From: Winogradskyella arenosi
GTDB lineage: Bacteria; Bacteroidota; Bacteroidia; Flavobacteriales; Flavobacteriaceae
Assembly: GCF_003337305.1 (NCBI RefSeq)
Contig: NZ_QPJO01000002.1
Coordinates: forward strand, 372,001 to 436,000
DNA length: 64,000 nt
Reading direction: 5' to 3'
How positions within the stretch are numbered: the first letter of the stretch is position 1; every line of letters starts with the position of its first letter. Positions 33,402 to 41,867 of this stretch are shown here, piece after piece. Both the position numbers and the translations under genes were made by a program. The notes beneath the pieces were generated by a model, which saw nothing but the letters and a program-made list of their open reading frames with translations, was not told the DNA's origin and did no database searches.

Positions 33402-35198
33402 TTAAGGTGTGCTAGGTTGTTCTGTAGTGGTATTGGGTGTATTAGGTGTTGCTGGCGGCTCCACTTCCAAAGTCGTGTTTACCGTAATGTCCTCCTCAGT
33501 TTCTTGTTCTATAATCTCTTCATCGGCATCTACCTTAAAGGGTTTGGCACAATCCAAACATTCCGCTTCGTCTTCTAAAACTTTAAAATAGTTGTCTTCC
33601 ATATCTTGTTTTAAAATGTTTTTTACGGAGACGTTATATCTAGAAAATCGAGACACATAATCATCTAAGGAAAATACGCTGCCTTCAGGAAGATAGATGT
33701 ATAAGTCAATGTGCTGGTCGCTAAATTTATTTTCAGCATCCGTTACCAAAAAGGCATCTAAACGCAATTCATTACCTATGACTTTGTAATTATAAGTTAT
33801 ATTTTTAGCTCTTGTGGCTGCTAAGTCATAACTACTCCCTTCAGCATAAGCATTAATTTTTATAGAGGCCAAAGAATCTGTGGTCGATTTGATTATTACC
33901 CGAATGTCTGTTGTTGAAATTAGACTTTGGTTGTTGTCGGTTGGACTAATTTTATAATCATAGTAGTTTTGATACAGATGCTTGTTATAAGTGTCATGAC
34001 TCATCATTTTTATCTTCAATGTATCACCGGAAGTAATATTTAAAGGTTCCTCTACTTGAGTAATGTTGGCATCATAAGCTTGTTCTGTGGCTTGCCTTAT
34101 ACCAGTGATGATAAGGCCTATTATGGCCATAATCCATAACCCCAATAAGGTGAATTTAGCAATGTTTCCTATCGATTTTAAATTGTTGACTAAAATCTTT
34201 AACCCAATATAGAATATAAAGAAGAATGGAATTCCGATAGCCAAGAACAAGAGTAAAGACATCAACCAAATTGGGAGGTTCGCAGCATTAGAGGCATTAA
34301 TAAAATCTAAGCCAGGGAAATGAATAGCATTGGTGATTCCTATGGTGAAAAAGGCTACGATTAATGCAATAATGGTACTTATTCCGATAAATATTAAAAG
34401 GATACCGATAAATTTTGCAATGGTTTTTAGGACGAATAAAATAAGGGTACCAATAGTACCAAAAAATGATTGTGAGCTCGATTTTAATTTACTGCTTTGT
34501 TTCTGAAAATCGACATTTTTAACCGATTCTGAAATGTTGTCTGAAACATGATCAAAACCTTCTTTTAATTTGTCGCCATGTTTTTTTAAATCGACATTTT
34601 TTAAGTTTTCAGAAACCGTATCAATCCCATCTTTAATTTTTTTTTCGATGTTACTGATATTTACAGGATCGCCGGTCATGGTTAATTTTTCAGCGGTCGT
34701 TTTGGCTTCAGGAATAAGGGCCCACAGTAAAATATAGAGTAAAACTCCAGTACCTGCACTAAAAAATAGAATAACCCAAATGAGCCTAATCCATAAGGCA
34801 TCCAAGCCAAAATAATGACCCAATCCTGCGGCAACACCACCAATATAAGAGTTGTCAGTATCTCTATACAAGCGACGTACAGCTCTTGATTTTCTGTGGT
34901 CTTGTTGATGAGGTTCATCGTCAAAAATTTCGTCGTCTACCAAATAATCTTCAGGTTGCCCCATTATGGTAATGACTTCGTCCACTAAGGTAAGACCTAC
35001 AACTTGTTTTTCATTTTGTATGCGTTCTGAAAATAATTCTGCAATTCTAGCTTCAATATCGGCTATGATTTCTGATCGCCCTTGAGAGTCTGTAAATGAA
35101 CGTTTTATAGCCTCAAGATAGCGCGATAATTTGAGGTATGCATCTTCATCAATGTGGAAGAATATCCCTGCTAAATTTATATTGACTGTTTTATTCAT
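33402..35198 (-). CDS. PspC-domain membrane protein
   Basis: A 598-residue multi-domain membrane protein. The N-terminal about 80 residues are soluble. The PspC domain follows (about 107-165), with R-R-L-Y-R-D-T-D-N-S-Y-I-G-G-V-A-A-G-L-G and a hydrophobic helix. Further on come a repeat-like amphipathic segment (about 185-235, two copies of V-D-L/F-K/Q-K), four more transmembrane helices (about 240-390), and a C-terminal beta-rich extracytoplasmic domain with an acidic, Thr/Pro-rich tail. The start overlaps the upstream PadR gene by 8 bp, so they are translationally coupled. Likely an envelope-stress sensor controlled by the PadR protein. Confidence 0.85.
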   Translation of the reverse strand: MNKTVNINLAGIFFHIDEDAYLKLSRYLEAIKRSFTDSQGRSEIIADIEARIAELFSERIQNEKQVVGLTLVDEVITIMGQPEDYLVDDEIFDDEPHQQDHRKSRAVRRLYRDTDNSYIGGVAAGLGHYFGLDALWIRLIWVILFFSAGTGVLLYILLWALIPEAKTTAEKLTMTGDPVNISNIEKKIKDGIDTVSENLKNVDLKKHGDKLKEGFDHVSDNISESVKNVDFQKQSSKLKSSSQSFFGTIGTLILFVLKTIAKFIGILLIFIGISTIIALIVAFFTIGITNAIHFPGLDFINASNAANLPIWLMSLLLFLAIGIPFFFIFYIGLKILVNNLKSIGNIAKFTLLGLWIMAIIGLIITGIRQATEQAYDANITQVEEPLNITSGDTLKIKMMSHDTYNKHLYQNYYDYKISPTDNNQSLISTTDIRVIIKSTTDSLASIKINAYAEGSSYDLAATRAKNITYNYKVIGNELRLDAFLVTDAENKFSDQHIDLYIYLPEGSVFSLDDYVSRFSRYNVSVKNILKQDMEDNYFKVLEDEAECLDCAKPFKVDADEEIIEQETEEDITVNTTLEVEPPATPNTPNTTTEQPSTP

Positions 35199-35535
35199 TG
35201 TTTTGTTTTTTTGTGTTGGTAACTAGGTTTACAGCATTTTGTAATTCATTCCAGGTGCTGTCTAATTCGGTAAGAAAAAGTTGCCCTGTTTCGGTAAGTC
35301 CATAATATTTTCTTGGTGGCCCCGAGGTTGATTCTTCCCAACGATAATTAAGTAATCCTGCATTTTTAAGTCGGGTTAAAAGCGGATAAATTGTGCCTTC
35401 AACCACAAGCATTTTAGCGTCTTTTAGAGTGCCTAATATTTCGGCAACATAAGCATCTTCATTCGCGAGAATAGATAAAATGCAATATTCTAAAACACCT
35501 TTTCGCATTTGTGCTTTTGTGTTTTCTATTTTCAT
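35191..35535 (-). CDS. PadR-family transcriptional regulator
   Basis: A 114-residue winged-helix regulator. It has the PadR pattern: M-R-K-G-V-L-E-Y-C-I-L-S at the start, E-G-T-I-Y-P-L-L-T-R-L-K-N-A-G-L-L as recognition helix and wing, and P-R-K-Y-Y-G-L-T-E-T-G after it. The C-terminal dimerisation helix is short. Its stop overlaps the PspC gene start, a common Bacteroidota pairing in which PadR represses its own operon; this regulation is inferred from the arrangement. Confidence 0.9.
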   Translation of the reverse strand: MKIENTKAQMRKGVLEYCILSILANEDAYVAEILGTLKDAKMLVVEGTIYPLLTRLKNAGLLNYRWEESTSGPPRKYYGLTETGQLFLTELDSTWNELQNAVNLVTNTKKQNNE

Positions 35536-35667
35536 ACTTGTCTTCTAATTTTTTTAAGCGTCTTAGCAGCATCGAGTTGTGCAGAAGGCTTATTTGAGAT
35601 TAAACTGTTCATTTTTTGATGGATTTGATTATTGATGAAATGAATTCTATTGAATTCTAAACTTGTA

Positions 35668-36114
35668 TTATTTTAAAAAATTGATAGTTAACGGATATTG
35701 AAAAGACTTGCCGTCTCTTGCGGTTAAACTGGCCTTAACAATTAAAGCCAATTCAATAATAAAAGCGATAACGGCTAAAACCCCTAAGCCGCCTCCTATA
35801 TATAATAAGGCCGAGGGCTCACCTAAATCGATATTAAAATTGTTTAAACCATTATAATGGATCACATCGAGACCACTAAAGACTTCAAAAATAAAAAAGG
35901 GAACACTTAAGGTGCCCAAGATAATGGCGTATAGAAAAACGCTCATCTGAAAATTGATGGCTTGTTTCCCGTGGAAATCTATAAATACCGATTTGTTCTT
36001 ATTCGCTGCCCATAAAACAAGGGGACCAATAAAATTTCCGAAGGGAATAAAAAACCTTGAAAAGGTAGAAAGGTGAATTAGCGTGGCGACGTTTCTATGG
36101 TGGTTCTCAATCAT
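35668..36114 (-). CDS. DUF4870-domain membrane protein
   Basis: A 148-residue membrane protein with three hydrophobic segments (about 22-36, 56-80 and 105-132). It includes the DUF4870 signature H-G-K-Q-A-I-N-F-Q-M-S in the loop between the first two helices and a second loop near D-G-K-S-F-Q-Y-P-L-T. It is upstream of the PadR-PspC unit on the same strand, 132 bp away. Family of unknown function, frequent in Bacteroidota. Confidence 0.85.
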   Translation of the reverse strand: MIENHHRNVATLIHLSTFSRFFIPFGNFIGPLVLWAANKNKSVFIDFHGKQAINFQMSVFLYAIILGTLSVPFFIFEVFSGLDVIHYNGLNNFNIDLGEPSALLYIGGGLGVLAVIAFIIELALIVKASLTARDGKSFQYPLTINFLK

Positions 36115-36142
36115 TTTAATATGGATATAATAGTTTCTTATA

Positions 36143-36150
36143 CAAATATA
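36143..36150 (-). promoter_or_regulatory. Promoter -7 element of the DUF4870 gene
   Basis: The minus strand reads TATATTTG, matching TAnnTTTG, about 29 nt before the start codon; good position, no clear -33 element. Confidence 0.4.
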
Positions 36151-36295
36151 TGTCTTTAAAAAGGTAGTATGTTACGCATAGTACTTAAAATTAACATTTT
36201 ATTAACATTTGTGTAGGCTAATTTTTTCATTTAAATAAGTGGGATAGCAGTATAAAAGTCAGTAACTTGTTGTCAAAACAAGTAAACTAACACTT

Positions 36296-36754
36296 ATGGT
36301 TATTTCTCCATCAAAACTTAATACCTATTTAATGTTTAAGCTTCCTGCCGCCTTTTTTACTGGGGTGCGTACAAAAGCCTTAAATGAGAATTCTTGTGTG
36401 GTTCAGGTGAAACATCGTTGGGTTAATCAAAATCCTTTTCAGTCTATGTTTTGGGCGGTTCAAGGTATGGCGGCAGAACTATCTACTGGCGCTTTAGTGA
36501 TGACTAAGATCAAAGCTAGCCGACGTCCAATCTCTATGTTAGTTGCAAGTAATAATGCTACATTTTCTAAAAAAGCCACGGGGGTGATTACCTTTACCTG
36601 CCAAGAGGGCCAGCGTATTGATGCCGCCATAGAAAAAGCGATTGCTTCAGGCGATGGACAAACCGTATGGCTCAATGCAAAAGGGGTTAATAAAGAAGGG
36701 GTAGAGGTTTCCGATTTTAATTTTGAATGGACACTTAAACTGAAAACAAAATAA
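36296..36754 (+). CDS. DUF4442 hot-dog-fold protein (putative thioesterase)
   Basis: A 152-residue protein that reads as a single hot-dog domain: K-H-R-W-V-N-Q-N-P-F-Q-S-M-F-W-A-V-Q-G-M-A-A-E-L-S-T-G at the central helix, then long strands (A-T-F-S-K-K-A-T-G-V-I-T-F-T). This matches DUF4442, related to PaaI-type thioesterases. The usual catalytic Asp or Glu of the helix could be E54 (M-A-A-E-L). Probably acts on acyl-CoA or a similar thioester; substrate unknown. Stands alone. Confidence 0.8.
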   Translation: MVISPSKLNTYLMFKLPAAFFTGVRTKALNENSCVVQVKHRWVNQNPFQSMFWAVQGMAAELSTGALVMTKIKASRRPISMLVASNNATFSKKATGVITFTCQEGQRIDAAIEKAIASGDGQTVWLNAKGVNKEGVEVSDFNFEWTLKLKTK

Positions 36755-36916
36755 TTAAGACCGATTATTTTAGTGATTTATATAGTCTTCTAGAAAAAAG
36801 CGTTTAAACTATAGCTTTAACTAATACCTTAATCAATTTTATTTTTTTTACGCTCAAATTGTAACAATCTAAGTATTCTACTCACCTATATAAGGAATCA
36901 TTAAAACAATTAAATC

Positions 36917-37714
36917 ATGACCTCACACGAAATAGATTACCGAATTTACGGAGAAGAAATGCAATATGTTGAAATAGAACTGGATCCTCAAGAAGGTGTT
37001 ATTGCCGAATCTGGAAGTTTTATGATGATGGATGACGGTATTAAAATGGACACCATTTTTGGAGATGGCTCACAGAAAGATTCAGGATTTTTAGGCAAAA
37101 TTTTAGGCGCAGGAAAGCGTATTCTTACCGGAGAAAGTTTGTTTATGACCGCTTTTTATAACAATCTTACCGGAAAACGAAACGTATCCTTTGCTTCACC
37201 TTATCCTGGTAAAATTATTCCTATAGATTTAACCGAATATGGCGGGAAATTTATTTGTCAGAAAGATGCTTTTCTATGTGCTGCTAAAGGCGTAAGCGTT
37301 GGGATAGAATTTTCTAAAAAACTAGGTCGAGGCCTCTTTGGAGGAGAAGGATTTATTATGCAAAAATTAGAAGGTGACGGTATGGCCTTCGTACATGCCG
37401 GTGGAACCACAGCTGTGAAAACCTTAGCGCCAGGGGAAACCTTACGCGTTGATACAGGATGTATTATTGGGTTTACCCAAGGTATTGATTATGATGTTGA
37501 ATTTATAGGAGGAATTAAGAATTCTATTTTTGGAGGTGAAGGCTTATTTTTTGCCAAATTACAAGGTCCAGGAAAAGTTTACATTCAATCCTTGCCGTTT
37601 AGTCGTCTTGCAGGACGTGTGTTGGCATCAATTCCTAATGGTGGGAAATCTAAAGGAGAAGGAAGTATCCTTGGTGGCATAGGAAATCTCTTAGATGGTG
37701 ATAATCAGTTCTAA
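36917..37714 (+). CDS. AIM24 / TIGR00266 family protein
   Basis: A 265-residue soluble protein of the AIM24 family: [16 protein letters not shown] near the start, [12 protein letters not shown] in the middle, and [16 protein letters not shown] toward the end, with a Gly-rich tail. The fold is a pseudo-three-fold beta prism. Its function in bacteria is unknown; the yeast AIM24 homologue is mitochondrial. Monocistronic. Confidence 0.9.
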   Translation: MTSHEIDYRIYGEEMQYVEIELDPQEGVIAESGSFMMMDDGIKMDTIFGDGSQKDSGFLGKILGAGKRILTGESLFMTAFYNNLTGKRNVSFASPYPGKIIPIDLTEYGGKFICQKDAFLCAAKGVSVGIEFSKKLGRGLFGGEGFIMQKLEGDGMAFVHAGGTTAVKTLAPGETLRVDTGCIIGFTQGIDYDVEFIGGIKNSIFGGEGLFFAKLQGPGKVYIQSLPFSRLAGRVLASIPNGGKSKGEGSILGGIGNLLDGDNQF

Positions 37715-37845
37715 ATAGATTTTTTTTTGTAAAAAGCTTTTAATCAGTTATTTATATTGTGTGAATTGTCTGATTTTTCTTAGGGGTTCAGCGGTGAAAC
37801 TGAAAGCTTTAACATAATAAGCTGTTAAACTTATTTGTAGGTAAA

Positions 37846-37873
37846 TTGAAATTAGAAAAAATTGCTATCTTTA
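37846..37873 (+). promoter_or_regulatory. Promoter of the 65-residue protein
   Basis: TTG (37846-37848), a 17-bp spacer and TATCTTTA (37866-37873), the last base differing from TAnnTTTG. A leader of about 65 nt follows. Confidence 0.4.
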
Positions 37874-37945
37874 AATCAGAAAAGAGAAATAATAGCTTAT
37901 AGTCGAAAATTACTTTTTTTATTAACTTAAAAACTTAAATTACTT

Positions 37946-38143
37946 ATGGCGCGAGCAATGTTCGAGTATACTAAAACTGTACTCAATAAAGTAAGTTTTG
38001 ATGCGAGATTATTTTGCAGGGAAGTGCAAAAGGCTGCAAGACGCTTATTACCACATGAATTAGAGGAATTACGAATCTTTATTGATTCACTCATCAACCA
38101 AAATCCGGAATTAAATCAGTGTTTGATTTATTTAAAAGCATAA
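37946..38143 (+). CDS. Small helical protein of unknown function
   Basis: A 65-residue protein, all helical, starting M-A-R-A-M-F-E-Y-T-K-T-V-L and carrying F-C-R-E-V-Q-K-A-A-R-R-L-L-P-H-E-L-E-E-L, with basic and acidic faces and two cysteines (F-C-R and Q-C-L). It has no signal peptide or membrane helix. It is framed by a promoter-like element and a strong terminator, so it is an independent, possibly highly expressed unit. Proteins with this start are common in flavobacteria by my recollection, but no function is known to me. Confidence 0.75.
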   Translation: MARAMFEYTKTVLNKVSFDARLFCREVQKAARRLLPHELEELRIFIDSLINQNPELNQCLIYLKA

Positions 38144-38176
38144 AAAAAGCGGCTCTATAAGAGTCGCTTTTTTTTA
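38144..38176 (+). terminator. Terminator of the 65-residue protein gene
   Basis: A 13-bp A/T-flanked stem (38144-38156 with 38160-38172, one wobble) and a 3-nt loop, with runs of A and T on either side. It can work on both strands, so it may also serve the convergent oxyR. Confidence 0.85.
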
Positions 38177-38206
38177 TATACATTATTGCTAGTTGAGCTA
38201 GAAAGC

Positions 38207-39145
38207 TTACTTCGCCTTAGGACTAATAATTTCTACATTTTGGAACGCAATAGCTCCACGAATAATTCCAGAAATAATATTGTGCATAGCATCAATAATT
38301 TGCATTTTTAATTCACTTTTGTGGTAAATAATACTCACCTCTCTTGCCGGAGAAGGCTCTGAAAAGTGTCTTAAATGTGTGCTTAAGGTTTCGCGCATAT
38401 CTAAGGTGTGTAAATAGGGGAGAAGCGTCATTCCCATTCCTTCGTTAGAAAGTTTTATTAGGGTTTCAATACTGCCACTCTCTAATTGAAACGTCTCATC
38501 AATTTGGTCTTTAAAGGTTTTACATAAGTTAATGACCCCATCTCTAAAACAATGGCCGTCTTCTAAGAGTAGCATGTCATCAATATCCAGATCAGAAGTT
38601 TCAATGGTCTTCTTTTCTACTAAGCGATGATTATCTGGGATATAAGCCACAAACGGTTCGTAGTAAAGCACACGTTCTTTAATATTATCACTTTCTAAAG
38701 GCGTAGCGGCAATAGCGGCATCTAAATGGCCATCGCTAATACGCGTTAAGATTTCTTCAGTGGTAAGCTCTTCTATTTTAAGTTTTACTTTGGGATATTT
38801 TTTTATAAAACTCTTTAAAAACATCGGGAGTAGGGTGGGCATAATTGTAGGAATAATTCCTAATCTAAATTCGCCACCAATAAATCCCTTTTGTTGGTCT
38901 ACAATATCTTGTATGCGGTCCGCTTCATTGACAATATTTCTCGCTTGATAAACTATTTTGCGTCCTACATCGGTTAATTCTATAGGTTTTTTTCCTCTAT
39001 CAAAAATAATAACGTCAAGTTCATCCTCTAACTTCTGAATTTGAGTACTTAACGTGGGTTGTGTTACAAAGCATTTTTCGGCAGCTTTGGTAAAATTTTT
39101 ATGTTCGGCTATGGCTAAAGCATATTTTAGTTGCGTAATGGTCAT
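38207..39145 (-). CDS. oxyR: OxyR-type LysR regulator (hydrogen peroxide sensor)
   Basis: A 312-residue LysR-family activator. The N-terminal winged helix reads T-I-T-Q-L-K-Y-A-L-A-I-A-E-H-K-N-F-T-K-A-A. The sensing domain carries the OxyR cysteine pair: C199 in L-E-D-G-H-C-F-R-D and C208 in I-N-L-C-K, at the same numbers as in E. coli OxyR. Oxidation to a disulfide would switch it on. It is divergent from a dps gene with 101 bp between start codons, a classical OxyR regulon layout, so dps is a probable target. Confidence 0.9.
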   Translation of the reverse strand: MTITQLKYALAIAEHKNFTKAAEKCFVTQPTLSTQIQKLEDELDVIIFDRGKKPIELTDVGRKIVYQARNIVNEADRIQDIVDQQKGFIGGEFRLGIIPTIMPTLLPMFLKSFIKKYPKVKLKIEELTTEEILTRISDGHLDAAIAATPLESDNIKERVLYYEPFVAYIPDNHRLVEKKTIETSDLDIDDMLLLEDGHCFRDGVINLCKTFKDQIDETFQLESGSIETLIKLSNEGMGMTLLPYLHTLDMRETLSTHLRHFSEPSPAREVSIIYHKSELKMQIIDAMHNIISGIIRGAIAFQNVEIISPKAK

Positions 39146-39217
39146 GGCTATTAATTTAGACTATAAAAGTATAAAAAGTATTCATTGTAGCTATGATAAA
39201 TTCCGCCTAAAAATCTG

Positions 39218-39225
39218 TAAATTTG
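39218..39225 (+). promoter_or_regulatory. Promoter -7 element of dps
   Basis: TAAATTTG matches TAnnTTTG, 21 nt before the ATG at 39247. A good -33 element is missing, consistent with activator-dependent (OxyR) expression. Confidence 0.5.
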
Positions 39226-39246
39226 AAGTAACAAAAAACAGATATC

Positions 39247-39726
39247 ATGACACTAAATAGTATAGGTTTAGATACCAAAAAAACAAAAGTATTAGCAGAC
39301 GATTTAAATCAACTTCTAGCAAACTTTCAGTTGTATTACCAAAATTTAAGAGGAATTCACTGGAATATTAAAGGACGTGGATTTTTTGATTTACATGTTA
39401 AGTTTGAAGAATTATACACGGATGCCAACCTTAAAGTTGATGAAATTGCAGAACGTATTTTAACTTTAGGGGCAACACCATTACACACTTTTGAAGATTA
39501 TACAAAAGCAGCGAAAGTTCCTGTAGGAAAAGATATTTCCAAGGATGAAAAGGCAGTAGAACTTATTGTAGAATCTTTAAGTGAGCTTTTAAAAATGGAG
39601 CGTTCTATATTAGAAACGGCTGGTGATGCTAATGACGAAGGAACCAACTCAATGATGAGTGATTTTATCACGGAACAAGAAAAAACAGTTTGGATGATGA
39701 AAGCTTGGTTAGGAGAAACAGTATAA
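39247..39726 (+). CDS. dps: Dps family DNA-binding ferritin-like protein
   Basis: A 159-residue four-helix protein that stores iron and consumes peroxide in a 12-mer shell. Ferroxidase-type residues are in place: H in G-I-H-W-N-I-K-G, and H and E in F-D-L-H-V-K-F-E-E-L-Y, followed by V-D-E-I-A-E-R-I. The N-terminal tail is short and only moderately basic, so DNA binding may be weak. It is divergent from oxyR and followed by a strong terminator. Confidence 0.95.
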   Translation: MTLNSIGLDTKKTKVLADDLNQLLANFQLYYQNLRGIHWNIKGRGFFDLHVKFEELYTDANLKVDEIAERILTLGATPLHTFEDYTKAAKVPVGKDISKDEKAVELIVESLSELLKMERSILETAGDANDEGTNSMMSDFITEQEKTVWMMKAWLGETV

Positions 39727-39752
39727 GCTTGCTCTCAACATTATTCGAAAAT

Positions 39753-39784
39753 AAAAAAAGACTGCTCTAAGGCAGTCTTTTTTT
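39753..39784 (+). terminator. Bidirectional terminator after dps
   Basis: A GACTGC/GCAGTC stem extended by A and T runs on both sides (39753-39784). It lies between convergent genes and can serve both. Confidence 0.85.
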
Positions 39785-39809
39785 ATGGGGTTATGATTTA
39801 AAGTCTTTT

Positions 39810-40226
39810 CTAAAAACGGATATTAAAACTAAGGTCGTCTTCTTTAACTTCAAATTTTGCGCTGTCGTATTGTGGCGGCCCCATAGACATATCATTATTA
39901 GACATTCCATAAGCTTCTAAGGGCATTCCGTTGGCGCTAAAATCTATACGATTATTTAAGTTTTCATCATGAAGTGCCATAATCGCATAGGTTCCGGGTT
40001 TAACATTGTTAAAGATGAGGCTAACTTTTCTGTCACTAATCACACTTTTGGCGTTCATAATACCATTACCTTTCATAAAGGTGTCTTCGGTATGAAGCGC
40101 CATGGTGACGTTCCCTTTATTGTTTGGGACATTGTCTATAGTGACGGTAATGGTGATGCCTTGGTCTTGTGCGTGACCCATAGCAAACATAAAAATAAAG
40201 GCGAAGATAAGGAGTGTGGTTTTCAT
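39810..40226 (-). CDS. DUF2141 exported protein
   Basis: A 138-residue secreted protein. The signal peptide (L-I-F-A-F-I-F-M-F-A-M-G-H-A) is followed by the DUF2141 domain: I-T-V-T-I-D-N-V-P-N-N-K-G-N-V, then F-N-N-V-K-P-G-T-Y-A-I-M-A-L-H-D-E-N-L-N-N-R-I-D, the family hallmark, and P-L-E-A-Y-G-M-S-N-N. I chose ATG 40226 over 40232 because M-K-T-T gives a better signal peptide. Function unknown; beta-sandwich, often linked to the cell surface. Confidence 0.88.
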   Translation of the reverse strand: MKTTLLIFAFIFMFAMGHAQDQGITITVTIDNVPNNKGNVTMALHTEDTFMKGNGIMNAKSVISDRKVSLIFNNVKPGTYAIMALHDENLNNRIDFSANGMPLEAYGMSNNDMSMGPPQYDSAKFEVKEDDLSFNIRF

Positions 40227-40504
40227 AATCATACAGTTTTAAAGGTTAGAAAATAAATGCTGTTGTTATTTCTATTTCAAATATCATGAAAATGCTGTGG
40301 TGGAGGATTATTTCATTTTCTGAACTGTTGAATCTTCAGGATGAAGTGTATAGGAAAGAAATTTAGATCCTCAAGAATAAAATAAAAAGTCTTTATTTTG
40401 GCAAAGAAGTTACTCAGGTAAAGATTACAAAACGAAGGCCAAACCTCTATTTTTAAAAGGATATTCTTCAAATTATAAGGGATACTCGTTTGTGTGGGTT
40501 TAAT

Positions 40505-41836
40505 TTACAATAAACCACGCGCTTTAATTTCTAAATATTTGTTGATGGTTTTTATGGTAAGTTGCTCCGGCGCTGTTAAAATAGTTTGAATGCCATATTT
40601 TTGAAGTTCTTTTACCATTAGGCGTTTTTCAACTGCAAATTTTTCACCAATGGTTTTATGGTAAATGCTCTGTAAATCTTCAGGATTCGTGTTAATAAGC
40701 GTATCGAGCTCGGTGTTTTCAAACAAAACCACCACCAACATGTGTTTTTTAGAAATGGCTTGTAGGTAAGGGAGTTGCCGTTTTAAAGCACTCATATGTT
40801 CAAAATTAGTATACAATAAGAGTAAACTACGATGCGTCACTTTACGTTTTAATTGTGCATAAAGCAGTCCGAAATCACTATCTGTATACAGGGTATTAAT
40901 ATTATATAAGCGGTCTAAAATTAGATTAAGATGAGTGAGTTTTTGTACGGCAGGTAAAAACGTTTCAATTTTTTTAGAAAATGAAATAAGTCCAATTTTA
41001 TCGTGCTTTTTCAATGCCACATTACTAAAGGCTAAACTCGAATTTATAGCGTAATCCAATAATTTCAGTCCGTTAAAAGGCATTTTCATCACCCGGCCTG
41101 TGTCTATTATAGAATAGATGGGTTGCGATTTTTCATCTTGAAATTGGTTGACCATTAACTGTCCGCGTTTGGCTGTTGCTTTCCAGTTCACCGTTCTAAA
41201 ATCATCCCCTTGTGTATAGTCTTTAATCTGTTCAAATTCCGAAGTATGGCCTATTCTCCTAATCTTTTTTAGTCCAAATTCAGTTAAAGCATTACTGATG
41301 GCTAAAAAGTCATACTGCTGCATCTGAATAATGGAAGGGTAGACCATTACCATTTGCTGATCTTGAAATTGATAACGCCTTTTTACAATTTTCAGTAGCG
41401 ATGATGCAAAAATGTTTAGATGTCCAAAATAATATTCCCCACGATCTACAGGCCTTACAAGATAATCAAGATCATGATTTTCATTTGGCATTAATGTAGT
41501 TTGGTATAAAAAATCACGTTTTTGAAACTGCACAGGAAGCTCATCAATAACCGTGATATAGGTTTTAAATCCGTAGGAGTTTTGAACGGTAATAGGAACC
41601 AAATTTTGATCGCTATTAGAAAACTTGTCGGGTAAAAGACGTCTGGCCTTAATGGCTTGCCTTGGTTGATAAAGTAACCCCAAATCAATAACGAGCAACA
41701 CCAAAAGGATACAACATAAGATCCAAGCAATCGGATAAAAAATCGGAAACCAATAAGATAAAAGAAAGCAAGCGGAAGCCAATGCTATATAAATATAGAA
41801 TTGTTTATGGATGTATAAGGACTTAAAAAACGTCAT
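40505..41836 (-). CDS. DUF58 domain protein (MoxR-associated)
   Basis: A 443-residue protein with two N-terminal transmembrane helices (about 12-50) and a large cytoplasmic part. The DUF58 motif D-D-F-R-T-V-N-W-K-A-T-A-K-R-G-Q-L is at about 208-224, followed by a von Willebrand A-like domain (S-I-I-D-T-G-R-V-M). It is the last gene of a block headed by MoxR. DUF58 proteins are the usual partner of MoxR AAA+ ATPases and are thought to help assemble or activate membrane or periplasmic complexes. Confidence 0.88.
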   Translation of the reverse strand: MTFFKSLYIHKQFYIYIALASACFLLSYWFPIFYPIAWILCCILLVLLVIDLGLLYQPRQAIKARRLLPDKFSNSDQNLVPITVQNSYGFKTYITVIDELPVQFQKRDFLYQTTLMPNENHDLDYLVRPVDRGEYYFGHLNIFASSLLKIVKRRYQFQDQQMVMVYPSIIQMQQYDFLAISNALTEFGLKKIRRIGHTSEFEQIKDYTQGDDFRTVNWKATAKRGQLMVNQFQDEKSQPIYSIIDTGRVMKMPFNGLKLLDYAINSSLAFSNVALKKHDKIGLISFSKKIETFLPAVQKLTHLNLILDRLYNINTLYTDSDFGLLYAQLKRKVTHRSLLLLYTNFEHMSALKRQLPYLQAISKKHMLVVVLFENTELDTLINTNPEDLQSIYHKTIGEKFAVEKRLMVKELQKYGIQTILTAPEQLTIKTINKYLEIKARGLL

Positions 41837-41867
41837 GGGTTGCTTAGAACTAATGGGAGTAAGGCAA

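Noticed and set aside
39146..39246. OxyR operator between oxyR and dps
   Set aside because: Some ATAG/CTAT-like words occur, but no convincing four-block spacing as in the E. coli consensus, so no exact site is claimed.
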